A DNA stretch of 64,000 nucleotides from Elysia chlorotica. Its lineage: Eukaryota > Mollusca > Gastropoda > Plakobranchidae. The position numbers and the translations under genes are program-made. The notes beneath the pieces were generated by a model. It was not told the DNA's origin. It made no database searches and was given only the letters and a program-made list of their open reading frames with translations. Positions 1 to 11,400 of the stretch are shown piece by piece (position 1 is the stretch's first letter; each line of letters opens with the position of its first letter). The DNA lies in contig RQTK01000895.1 in the NCBI GenBank assembly GCA_003991915.1, positions 23,455-87,454 of the forward strand. Reading direction: 5' to 3'.

Positions 1-1320
1 GTGAGATATTACGTTCCCTGTTTAAAATCAGTATCAGATAGGTACACCTTTCGTTATTTATCACTACCGTAAAATAAAAGTACTATTGTATTATTGTTTA
101 TTAGAAGAGACGCTTTCTCTATGCGTTGCGTCTTCTAGGGTCCCCAAGGATAATCATATACACCGACGGGTCCCAAGACTAAAGTCTAGCAATTTTACGT
201 AGTGCCACGCATGAAATAGGGCGGGGATCAAGCTGGACTCCTCTGTCTCAGTCGGTCACATTATATTGCCCTATCGTGGGTTTACACCAATGCTCTTTCA
301 CCTACGCCAATGCGCCCGCTTGCATGTTATACAAGCTGCGCTTAATTCTTACATAAGATAGTATCACACCAAGCTGAACCAACATATTCCGAAGCCAGCA
401 AAGACTGAGGTTGGTAAAATGCTTAGCACGAATATTCATCGCAGAGAAGGTGAACATTTTGGCATGAGTGATAATTTTCGAGGAAAAAAAACACCGCTAT
501 AAAACTATAAACAACAAATAAATCAGTGCACAATACTTCCATATCAGATAAACGTGAATTCTATTTTAGTTTGCATAGAGGCACAGAGACAACCTCATTC
601 CAAAGTATTCGGGTTATCTGTCATGCGATAACACATTTTTAGTGCACCCACGATTGCTAAACGTTGATCATTAATTTTGATGATTACCAGCTTTTGATTG
701 TGTTGCCTACTTGTAAAAATTCTATTGACTGCACCATCAGTTAGTTATAAAGCCTGACTAGTTTATCATGTGCCATTACAGGAAGGCACCACGACGTCAG
801 GGTCATGTCCGTCCACTCTATGGACCATCCCTTGTTTGGTTTTGAAAGAGCTAAACAGTCTTAGATAATTTATATAGTCCCTCTAAAAGTATCTTGTGTC
901 GTTCTAATTTTCTAAATTTTGTATGCAAATCAAACCAGTCTACTATAAAATAAAAAAAGAATTTCGAATTGCAAGAATGAACTTCAAATGCGCACCCTGG
1001 GATATGTATGGCGTAGTCGTTAATGTAAGTGTTGTTATGTTGTCATTTTTTTGGCAATGCGAGTGAGGGTTGTATAGAAGGTGCAGGTTCAAACCTTCTT
1101 CATTCCATTTGTATTTTAATGTCTTTTCTCTTACCACCCAAGCAAACTCACGTATTTTTTACAGATTAATTTATTTACGTGTAATAACGTGAATCTCTAA
1201 ACCCTGCCTGGCTCGGTCTACTCCAGTCTCTTCTCTATCGCTGTTTACCCGTCTTGCTTGTTATTAAAATCAATACTGGCAGAAAAAGTAGGTTAAATTT
1301 CTTTCTACTCCTTTACCTAG
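1..1320. other. Non-coding flank or intron upstream of the Rolling-stone-like exon
   Basis: No coding exon is visible here. Positions about 150-330 carry a degraded copy of the SINE-like repeat seen elsewhere in the window (the 'gggtcccaagact' block and 'cggtcacattatat' block, minus orientation). A short tRNA B-box-like stretch (ggttcaaacc) lies near 1088. The segment ends in a pyrimidine-rich tract and AG that serves as splice acceptor for the exon at 1321, so at least its right part should be intron. Confidence 0.4.
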
Positions 1321-1951
1321 GTCAAATGACGGCAACGTTCTCGTCATCTCTAAAGAGGTGAGCCCAAGGGATGAGGATTCCATCATGGTGGACCCTAGTG
1401 CGAGCGATTCCGAACCACTCATAGCATCTGGGGGCTTTCCTCACAACCCAAGGCGTAATAACTCCTCCAGATCGTCTATGCAATCATCATCAACTCGTGG
1501 GAGAGGACTAGCGTGGTACTTCAAGCTGTCTTGGTGCCTATCAAACATCATCTCCACTTGCGCCCCGATAGTCACCACCATCTTCTTCGCGGCGCTGTAC
1601 GCGGGCGGACCAGTGAGCCTCGCCAACATAAATGTCCACCTGCTGAACACAGTGTTTGTGGTGCTAGATCACCTGGTGTCCGCTAGGCCCGTGCGGCTAC
1701 ACCACTGGTCAGCGCCGGCGTTGTTCGGCATGTGTTACACGCTGTTTTCCTACGTGTTCTGGACGTTTGACCATGTGAACCATGTCGTGTACAAGGGGGT
1801 CATGGACTGGAACGACCCTGTCTCAGCGACCGTGAATACCCTCGTAATGGTGTATGTGGTCAACCCAATTGTGCACTGTTTTTATTTTGTCTTATATAGA
1901 TTAAAGATTTGGCTCTATCACAAGATCTATGCACCTCAGTCGTTACTTTAG
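1321..1951 (+). CDS. Rolling-stone-like membrane protein, last coding exon (partial gene)
   Basis: The exon starts after a ctcctttacctag acceptor; its first base completes a split codon, and 209 codons follow up to a TAA at 1949-1951. The N-terminal half of the exon is polar and Ser/Arg-rich. It is followed by hydrophobic segments at exon residues about 75-95, 105-120, 129-148 and 170-195, with short loops holding RPVRLHHW and GVMDWNDP. This spacing and the closing VVNPIVH segment resemble the invertebrate Rolling stone family, multi-pass membrane proteins linked to myoblast fusion in Drosophila. The family call rests on recalled pattern, not a search. The N-terminal membrane segments must be in exons upstream of this window. 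Another uncharacterised multi-pass protein is possible. The GTG at 1358 is not a start, since the frame is open back to the acceptor. Confidence 0.7.
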
Positions 1952-3740
1952 ATTTCCAGGGTTGTATTGTGGCATATTTACCAGATTTCATACAAAGATA
2001 TTCAAAATATGATATCATTATCTCATTATATTAAGAAGGTAACTATACCGATATATTCGCGTAGATGCCAGACCTCGTCTCTGTATTGCGATTCCATATG
2101 GGACCTGATTTTCCAACCAGAGGGAAACTAGAGAGACAGAAAAAAAAACATGGATTGACTGAATTGAAAGAAAGAGAAATATTGATATAATTATAGCTAG
2201 GTAGCGAGAGGGGGAAAAAGTGAGAGAGATAGAGAGAGGATGGATATGCTCAAATACCATTATCCAAGCAAACCTGTGGCAAAGGATATGGGGAAAAAAT
2301 GAGGAAACATTAAAATGTTATCTTCTTTTGGGATACGTTGGACTTTGAAATTTATACTTTCGTTTGTCGTATAAATATGTTTCTCAATGAAGATATGCTT
2401 GATTCATAGACATTTTTTGACTGTGTATGATCAATTTACAAAATATATATAATGTGCTCATGATCATTAACAATTTGATTTTGAGCGAGAGTATACAAAA
2501 GTTATGTCAACCTTTTTAACTATAATAAAAAAGGACAGAAGTTGTATGTCTTGGGCCTTTTTCTGTGAAACTAAGCATATTGACTACATAAATATAAACC
2601 ACAGCGATGCTACTCGCTTACAAACAAACAGCTAATGCAACGTCCATTTTTATTTAGAGGAGGCTAGCAAAAAAAGGTAGCCCATACCCTGTTTTACTTC
2701 AAGGTACACAATTATGAAGTCCAAATCATGAAAGATTTGACAGTATGCAGCGTATCGCCTTTCTATTAAAAAAATCGACGTTAACTAAACCAAATCTCGA
2801 TTAGCCTTATCTTTCTTTCGTAAAATTACTGAAAAATCTGCTTTGAAAGGTTAGTACTATTAATAGTAGTAGAGAAATAGAACGTTTTGAAACGCGTTCC
2901 TTTCATCCGTTTGATCAGTTACCTTTTTTTTTGTTTGTTACTGAATTGTTTGGCGATAGGTTTTTTTAATTCCGTTGTTATCTACCTTTCATAGATTTCC
3001 AGTTTTCTTTATTTTCCTTACAAATTACAACTCGCACTGATCATTGATGCCATTGACAATGCGCCACAAATACAACAACGTTTACGCTCATAAATATTTT
3101 TGATTCTTTTTTTTTATTATACAATATTCCCCTCCACGTGCAAAAAAAAAATCGGCAAACTTAAGAGACAGAAAATTGAAGGAGACACATTGCCAGGAAA
3201 GCTAAGCTGAGAACTACGCGATATTCCCCAAGAACGCTAATGTAAACACGTAGATCTGACTAAAAGGACCCCTACATACGTTGTTAATGTTAGGGTATTT
3301 ATCGGAATGTCTCTCATGTAAAAAAGTAAGATGTTTTTTGTTAGACACACGCACAGATGACTGGTGTGTGTGGTATGTTTTGAGCGCTTTCTGTCGTTTT
3401 TTGTAGTATGGTGATGGATTTTAGACTGAGATCTAAGAAGGGACTTTACAAGTAAATTATTGGTAAAGGTTAGTGTAACATGAACGCTCTTGGGAAGAAA
3501 AAGTAACTGGTAAAATGGTTGTTAAAACAGCTGGGAACATTTAAACAGAATGGCAGGAAAAGGAATAAAGTTTGTTTTGCATGCAATCACGTCACCAAAA
3601 TATTACTTTAAAAAAAATATATTAAAAAAGTGGTAAGTATAGGATATTTATAATATTATTTTATTTGAAACAACTGTTTTCTATTTATTTATAGTACAAG
3701 AAAAAATGCAAAGCAGCGCATTACAAATCTCCTGATTTAA
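1952..3740. other. 3' UTR and AT-rich intergenic sequence
   Basis: The stretch after the Rolling-stone-like stop is AT-rich with no coding exon that I can support. A possible AATAAA poly(A) signal lies at 2524-2529, about 570 bases past the stop. Short GA-rich runs occur around 2210-2240. Confidence 0.4.
2524..2529 (+). promoter_or_regulatory. Candidate poly(A) signal AATAAA for the Rolling-stone-like gene
   Basis: Canonical hexamer downstream of the stop on the same strand. In AT-rich DNA such hexamers occur by chance, so the assignment is weak. Confidence 0.25.
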
Positions 3741-3750
3741 TATGTAAATA

Positions 3751-3957
3751 TTAAGGATCAAGATATCTAAATTCAAAAGTACCGGTATATAAGGTGTGTT
3801 CAAGGAGCTGCACATCTAATGAATTTGCTCTAGTCCATAATATTGTTTGGTCGGAGAAAGCGTATTGCTCTTCTAGTTTCACTTCTCCTAGGTTCTCAAG
3901 GAAAATTCTACACGGCGATGGGACCTCAGAGCTGGTCACCAGGACTTGGCCGGACTC
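3751..3957 (-). other. Unassigned coding-like open frame
   Basis: An open minus-strand frame of about 68 codons between stops reads as ordinary globular protein (for example QTILWTRANSLDVQLLEHTL) rather than low-complexity sequence. It abuts a LINE 3'-tail copy. I do not recognise a domain. It may be an exon of an unseen gene or a remnant of a mobile element. Confidence 0.2.
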
Positions 3958-3999
3958 TTTTCAATGGCGTTGAACTGACCAGTAGGGTAACGTGAGTGA

Positions 4000-4180
4000 G
4001 TGAGTGAGTTTGTTTTACGGCACGCCAGAACAGTAACGGCCATGTTGTGCTCATGATGTCCTAAGCCAGTTAATGCATTATACTAGTAGCAACGGTGACT
4101 TCTTTATCTCTCTGAGCAGTAAAAACATAAAAATTGTGCGTAAAAAGTTTGGTTAAAAGTAAAGGGTATATAACGGCAGC
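4000..4180 (-). mobile_element. LINE 3'-UTR fragment with GTGA-type tail
   Basis: Matches, in the same orientation, the 3'-UTR of the LINE copy at 29130-29330: the shared blocks are 'ttttacggcac', 'cagttaatgcattatactag' and the gcgtaaaa...ggttaaaagt block. The left border is a short (GTGA)n run directly before 'gtttgttttacggca', as in the 29130 copy, so this looks like the element's 3' terminus with a microsatellite tail. Confidence 0.65.
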
Positions 4181-5587
4181 GGCTAGAGTGTTGATAGCAC
4201 ACACTATCTTCCGAGAAAATACCCTCTGCCTTTGGGCAGTTTGGCTCTGATTTGGTCAAATTGATGGATAATATTAAAAATTAATTTTTAATGTCTCTTG
4301 ACTCTAAGAATTTTTCAAACTGATTTGCGACAATAACACCTTTAAAACTCAAGACAAATAAATCTTTTCGTTACATATAAAACTGGACCAATTGATGCAA
4401 GTGTTTCAACATTGTGAAATTTGTATTCATTTTTAATATCAAGAATGTCAGACAATCAATGGAGTCAGTAACCAGAAACTAAAAAAGAAGAGCAAGCCCT
4501 AGATCAAGTTTTATGTTTAGATAATTTTATCACCATAACAGAAACAGATGAGAAAGCGAGTAGGAATAATTGCTTTTAGGACAAAGAGATTGACATTGTT
4601 TTGTGTGGGTTGGGGAAGAGGAGAAAGCGAGTAGGGATGCTTCCTTTTATGACCAAGAGATTGACATTGTTTTGTTGGGGGGTTGTTTTTGTTTTTGATG
4701 GTTTAAAAAAAAATCAAAATAAAGAAATAATATTAACAAACATAAAACCTACCAGAACCATTGAACAGTACAAAAATGTAATAATTTTTATACATCGGCT
4801 TCTTTACCAGCAGTACACGGTACATTATACAATTGTCAACCCAAATCGTTCAACTGTCCTTGAGCCCTTTTTGTTGGGTCAGGTGGCCAAGTAAAAAAAA
4901 GTAGAGGAGGCCCTAAAAATTTTGGCCGACAGTCCTAAAATAGAAGATGAAGATCTTATAGGATTTTGAGGTTTACACATGAGGTAATAAAATGGTGCAT
5001 TTGTTCAAGCTAAATTTATTTTTTGCGTGTTAGTCTTTTTTCGTCACTTCTCAGGCTTTTTTCAATTTTAAAACAGACTTATTTTTCCTTCAGATACAAA
5101 GGCAGATAGACGTATATAATAATGACGAATATAATTAAAGAAAAATCGATAGAATCTTATACGGATAAGTAAATAAGATGTGTTGTTTATTAGATTATAT
5201 AAATTCCATCATGTATTAAAACTGTATGAGTCAAAAAAGGCACCCGTAGCTAGCTTTTTCTAGAAAAACGGATTGTTTCCATTGTTACAAGGGGTGGCAC
5301 CCTAATGAAACCACACTAAGGACCAATCTGAATTCTTTTTGTACTGCTTGCGAGATGCTTTGCGAAGAAAGCGAGAGAATAGCGGAGATTCTCGCAAAGC
5401 GAGCGCCTTTTCCAAGTGGCACTCACTTACACTGACACAAAAAAGGGGCGGAGTCATCAGCCACTTCTCTTCAAACCAAGAGCGTACGTAGTTCACCCTG
5501 AGAGTATCAGTGCTTAAAGGAAAGAACAATAGCACGTGAATATAATCTTATGACTGGAAGCCCCGCCTTGTTTCAAATACACTTGGA
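4181..5587. other. AT-rich intergenic sequence with a two-unit tandem repeat
   Basis: No host gene seen. A two-copy imperfect tandem repeat lies at about 4548-4680 (units share 'gagaaagcgagtagg' and 'gagattgacattgttttg'). Confidence 0.4.
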
Positions 5588-5989
5588 AAAAAAAGCTTTT
5601 TATGCGACGATTCCTTGAGTTTCACTTAGTAATTCTGTAAGTGACTCTTCGCCCTGTTGAGTTTTCTTAAGTATCCTGTGTGCCGGAATCATAATAATAA
5701 TAATAATAATAATAATAATCGGAATAGGAATGAGAATAATACAAAAGACAATGACAATAATGATTATACTAAAAATAGTAATAATAATGATAAAGAATGC
5801 AGTCTTATGGATAGGAATCAAATTAAAAAAAAACAACAGTTCTTAAAATTACCTGAACTTGCGTTCCTTGGTTGTTTTAAACAGGGGATTCCGGCACACA
5901 GGATACTTAAGAAAACTCAACAGGGCGAAGAGTCACTTACAGAATTACTAAGTGAAACTCAAGGAATCGTCGCATAAAAAGCTTTTTTT
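5588..5989. mobile_element. Foldback / MITE-like element with perfect 103-bp inverted arms
   Basis: Bases 5588-5690 are the exact reverse complement of 5887-5989, with a 196-base centre that contains (AAT)n and other A-rich DNA. I paired the arms base by base by eye and saw no mismatch. The matching open frames on the two strands are a by-product of the symmetry and not genes. Non-autonomous inverted-repeat elements look like this. I could not define a target-site duplication, because both arms end in A/T runs. Confidence 0.7.
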
Positions 5990-6176
5990 GAAGCACGCAA
6001 GCCCCCCCCGCCAACGACAAGGCTGCACTCCGAGGGGAGGCGTCCACTGTATAGCCATGTTGAAATCGCATGCTGAATTTTTGTTCTTTTCGTGTCAAAT
6101 TGCAGTGAGGAGCTAAAGATGACCCAGAACCGTCTCTGTCTCAAAAGAGACCTGTCCACCTGTCTCTTAGTCTAAT

Positions 6177-6255
6177 GGTTTTTGTTGGTGTTGTTGTTTT
6201 TGTTGTTGATGTTGTCGTCGTGGTTGTTGTTTTGGTTGTTGTTGTTGTTGTTTTT

Positions 6256-6335
<80 letters not shown>

Positions 6336-6400
6336 GATGCTGTTGTTGTTGTTGCTGTTGTTGTTGCTGTCTTCGTTGCTGTTATTGTTAGTTTTGTGCT
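6177..6400. repeat. (GTT)n microsatellite
   Basis: Long near-pure GTT array with decayed edges. Its poly-Leu and poly-Val open frames are artefacts of the repeat. Confidence 0.95.
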
Positions 6401-6640
6401 GTTAATTTAAAAAAATCACAAAAGTACAGGACATTGCTCTAAAATATTTTGCTTATTTTTTTAAACATAGTAGCGGATTTATTAGGGTTATGATATCTAT
6501 TTGATTTAGGGTCATTCTCATTAGGCAACACATTTTAAAAGTAATAAAACCAAAATTCCATGTCTTTTCGTGGTCCCACACTCGTAATTAATACAATATA
6601 GTACAAATAAGACTTTTAAAACAGTTAATGGTTGTTTTTT
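6401..6640. other. AT-rich spacer between two (GTT)n arrays
   Basis: Nothing coding seen. Confidence 0.4.
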
Positions 6641-6670
6641 GTTGTTGTGGTTTTTTTTTGTTTTGTTCTT

Positions 6671-6738
<68 letters not shown>

Positions 6739-6795
6739 ATTGTTGTTGTTGTGTTGTTGTTGTTATTGTTGTTGTTGTTGTTGTTGTTGCTGTTT
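6641..6795. repeat. (GTT)n microsatellite, second array
   Basis: A second GTT array within 300 bases of the first and in the same orientation. Confidence 0.95.
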
Positions 6796-7083
6796 TTCTG
6801 TTGTTCCGTTTTTAGAAATGGTCTTACAACTTTTTACTAGATCCATATTCATTTTGTCAGCTATGCTATACGAACTTTTTTGCAGTCATTAATTACTAGT
6901 GCTGTACAAACCAAAAATAAGCGCTTGTAGAGGACACTAAGATTTATAGAAGAACCTTCAGTCTTGAGTCTTAGCAAATTTAAAAAAAGGGGCGCCTCTA
7001 TTGCAAATAGAGATCTAATTTTTTTTTTTTTTAATTTGCTATTTTTGATTAAATTTAATTATTATTTTTTTCTCTTGGTTTAG

Positions 7084-7856
7084 GTCTTCAAATGCGGTCA
7101 TAGAGGAATCGTCAATCTTCAATCGTCAATATTATTATTGTCTCATAGTAGTCCTTTTAAAATGCACCAAAAATCACAGTCAGCCAACATGAGTTCAGGA
7201 TCTCCTTGCAGTAGCTACCATGGAAATAGTCAAGCGTGTGGAACCTTGGGCGAAGAAAATGAAGACGCAATATCTGAGGCTGAAAGTCACAATGCTTTAA
7301 CCACTGGGGATGAATCCATGTCAGACGATGATGAATTTCTGGATATCGATGACTCCTTTGATTTTCACCAAAAAGATCAAGATCGGGACAAAGACAATCA
7401 ATCTCCAACCTTTGTTACATCGCAATACAAGTCTTTGCCGTGGCTTGGTGCTGCAGATTCAACAGAAAAAGAGGCAGCATCTGAAAGCGAAGCCTGTACT
7501 TCACCAAAAAAGACAGAAGTGTTGTTTCACTCAGATATATCTGAAACCAGCAGCAATGGAGACCAGAGCCACGGTGAACCTCGTGACAAAAACGGTCTAG
7601 ATCTATATCCACAAGACAGCTCTGTGCACTCCGGTAAAGAGATAGCTAACAGTAATCAGACAGTGAAACTTAATCCCGGAACCGGAAACAAAAGGTTGCT
7701 AAGAACGCCAAAATGCGCCAGGTGTCGTAACCACGGAGTTGTCTCGTGCCTGAAGGGCCACAAGCGCTACTGCAGATGGCGAGACTGCACATGCGCAAAC
7801 TGCCTACTTGTGGTTGAGCGTCAGAGGATCATGGCTGCTCAGGTGGCTCTTAGAAG
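7084..7856 (+). CDS. DMRT2: DMRT2-like exon 1 (DM domain; coding from 7162)
   Basis: A pyrimidine tract ending in tttag at 7083 could be an acceptor, and the frame is open from 7084 without an ATG until 7162. The donor is agaag|gtaaca, splitting an Arg codon after the second base. The exon carries the acidic N-terminal region and the whole DM domain. Confidence 0.85.
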
Positions 7857-8402
7857 GTAACAGAGGTGTAAGAAATTATGCGAAATTTTTAACTGTACAA
7901 ATTGCTCTTTTTTATCTAAGATTAGGTTTGGTTATTCCTATAAACTGCTACAGCCAATAAATATAATTATTACATTTAGAAATCCTTTGATAAAAATATT
8001 AAAATACAAATATTAGTATTGTTTAAAACGTTATACGATCCATGACATCTCTACGATACATTAATTTGTGTTTTTACATATTTTCTAATATGGCCAACCT
8101 GACATTAAGCAGTGGTTGCCTAATTCTATAAAAAATGAATTTGAATAAATTATATCACACGTAGCCCATATAGAATTCATAACTAATAAGGTGAAATATT
8201 GAAAAGCCATGAAAAGTGAACGGCTAATTGATCGATCCTCAATCTTTTACTAGTTTTAGTATAATTATCAAAGAAGTTTTCCCTGAATTTAATTATCTTT
8301 TGAATCGTACTTCTTTTTGTTATTTGATATAACCCGCCCACATCAAGAAGATAGATAAAACATTAAAAGTATTCCTTGATCGGAGCAAAGGAATCTCTTT
8401 CT

Positions 8403-8456
<54 letters not shown>

Positions 8457-11400
8457 CTCGCTCTCTCTCTGTCTCTCTCTTTTAATTTAACGTCTCCGAA
8501 GTTTTAGGAAATAATCTTTAATGATGGCGACGGAACGTCACAACAGGATCCCATCCCTGAACTTGGCTGATCATATTATCCTAATGTTATGGACCAATGC
8601 AGTAGGTGGCCGCGTTGCAGATTGAATCTGTAACCTTCGGATTAAAAGCCGTGCACTTTACCCTAGGCCCATGGTCCACCATACTCCACTATTTTTTTTA
8701 CTCTAGAATTTTCCTCCCACCGAATAGTTGAGCTCTCAAAAGCCTAACGTCCCCTATTCAGTTCTAGAGCTATGACTGCGGTCAACAGTTTCTGAACGTG
8801 TCTCAAATGCTGCGTCTTCAGTGAAAATGTAATAATAATTATGTAACTATGTATTTTGAAAAAGAAATTCCAAAAACCAACGTTTGTTTTGATTTGAAGT
8901 GAATGATTTTAAAACCGTGCCGTTTGGTGCTTATCATGTGCCTATATGTCTCTCTGTCTCCACTATTTACAATCAGGCATAGGTCTTTGCCTGCACGAGC
9001 CCATCTTCCTAGCCCGTCCCATGTCTTTTCTGTCTGCCAACCTTATAATAATTATACGATACCATCTAGATCTAGTTCTTAATAGATCAAATCTATTAAA
9101 AGATTTGTCAAAAGGTTTATCAGACATTTGTAATTTCTTTTAGTAAAGAGTGGTTAAAGGTGCATTCCAAAGGGTAAGTTAGTCTTTAATTAACCTGTGA
9201 TGCACCGTCTTTCTGTAACCCGTATCTGCCCATAAATATTATTTTAACTACCGGTAATTGACGGTAATTAAATATTGAAATCATGGAAAATAGGAATTGG
9301 GTTAACTGCGTAAGGCACGTTTATGGCTTCGGTGCAAGAGAGGTTTGGAATTGCATTTCTTCTCAATAAACCAGTTACAATAATAATTATTGTGTCGGCT
9401 CCTCATAATAAGGGTTCTTTTTACTCCATTTCTAAAATTCCTATAGAGAATAAAGAACGGGAAAAAAAAAACGCCTGTTTGCATCTTCTCAGGATATCAG
9501 ATCTTACAAAAGTCACTCCTTTTTTGCCTTTTTGTTAGGAGTTATCAGAAATAATGTTACATTTGAAAAAGAAACATCATATGTCATCTTGTACTAGATC
9601 TAAAAAAAAATTGCATCGGCGCATTTCATGATTCCTTTCAAGACTAGAGTAAGTAGCATAGTTTAGCATTACTCGGGGGAGGGGGGGCGTGGTGGCCCTG
9701 GGGTAGAACAACATCTGCTTCCGACACAAAAGGTTTGTGGATCGAGAGCTCTTTCGTTCCTACTGGTTGGATCCGTGTTAGTTTCATGTGACATGAGTCA
9801 TGGTATCCCCGCCCTGTCCCGTATGTGGCAGCACATAAAATTGTCAGACGTCAGTCTTGGGACAGGTCCATAATATAGACTATACAGTGCTGATGTTGGA
9901 CGGTAAACCAACTCATTTACACTCAGCTACTTAGCATTGCTCAATCTTCTAGCTGGAAGAGCTAAGTTCAAGTCCTCTATGTTCAAGCCCTCTAAGTTCA
10001 AGTCCTCTAAGTTAAAGTCCTCTAAGTTCATGTCCTCTAACTACGTCGCGCATTAATTCTGAATGAACTTACATTTCTACATTTTAACTAGTTGGGTTCT
10101 TGTCAGGTTTACACTAGATTTTTTTTAGAGAGACGGATTAGCTTTTAAACTCATAAATCCTTAGCTTGATACAATCTTCACTGATGTTTTGTCTTGATAT
10201 TATTTTTAATTGTTCTCGTCTGTTTATTTAGTGTTGTTTATGAAAACACATTTTCCTCTTCTGTTCGTAAATCATTCTGATGACAAACCATTGTAAATAA
10301 ACGCCCTAGTCGGAATATCCTTATCTGAACACCAATAAATTTGGACCCGTTACAGTTGCGACGTTACAAAGTATGTACTAAGCTGTGATGACTCTATCTC
10401 CCTTAAAAATACGTATTGGATATTTCATGATCTATTTATTGCTCTGCTCTTATGAGTCCATGATTAAAAAAAGAGTGTTTAAACAAATTGTTAGTTTGGG
10501 GAAATGTTACCGTTCTCTATCTAAGGAAGGACACGAATTCTTTCCCTGCATACGTGCCTATATTAAGTTTCGCAGTCTTTTTATCTGTCGAGCTGTTGCT
10601 GCATTCTTTTTAAATTGTGTGTGATTGTGTTTTAACATGCTATAATAAGTATGCAGATAGCCTTGAAGACCGCATTAATAAAAACTTTTTTCTTGCTTTA
10701 GAATTAAGCTATTTTCCCAAATTCTAATGCCAACAAATAAAAAGCGCTGTTTATCAAGGTTTAGTACCATATTTTACTCGTAAATAAAATCAAACTTTCA
10801 TTCATATAACGGGAGATGAAAAATGTTGGTCTCCCAATCGCGAGGTGCCCGGTTCGAAACTCAAATATCAGATATAATTTATTTTTCCTACTTCGACCTC
10901 TAATGGCTGGTTCAGTGTTACTGTTAGCATAATGTGACTGGTTGTGACATGTATCCCTCCACCGTTTTTGTGTAAGAGCACGTGAAATTGTCAGACATCA
11001 GTTTTGGGACTCGTTCACGATATAGCGCTACTCCTGACGTTGCCCATTCAGAAATCAACTCACTCAGTCACTCACTTGTTAAAATCTCCCTTGTTGTACA
11101 TTTTAAGCTTGCCACTGTACTGTGCCCCCCATATGTTTCATCTTAACCAGTCTGCCTCGTTTATCAGCCCTAACCACTCGCTTACCTTCCTGGTGCAGGC
11201 CTCTTAGCATGCCACCCCTTAACAACTCCCACAAATGTTTATGTGTCGAGGGAGGAGCCCGCGGGTGAGTTATTAGTGTTGCCCGTCATTCTAGGGCGTG
11301 ATAACACCCTTTTATCCCTCAGGGCAATGCACATTATTTGTCTCAGTTAGACCAGTTGGGTGCAGGCTCCGTGATAAGAGCATCATAATTATAACGCTCA

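Noticed and set aside
5600..5977. Pair of mirror-image frames ending in the same peptide
   Set aside because: Caused by the perfect inverted repeat.
6175..6892. Poly-Leu, poly-Val and poly-Cys open frames of 70-86 codons
   Set aside because: They are frames of (GTT)n arrays.
9964..10038. CRISPR-like array
   Set aside because: 15-bp units are directly adjacent without spacers, and the genome is eukaryotic.
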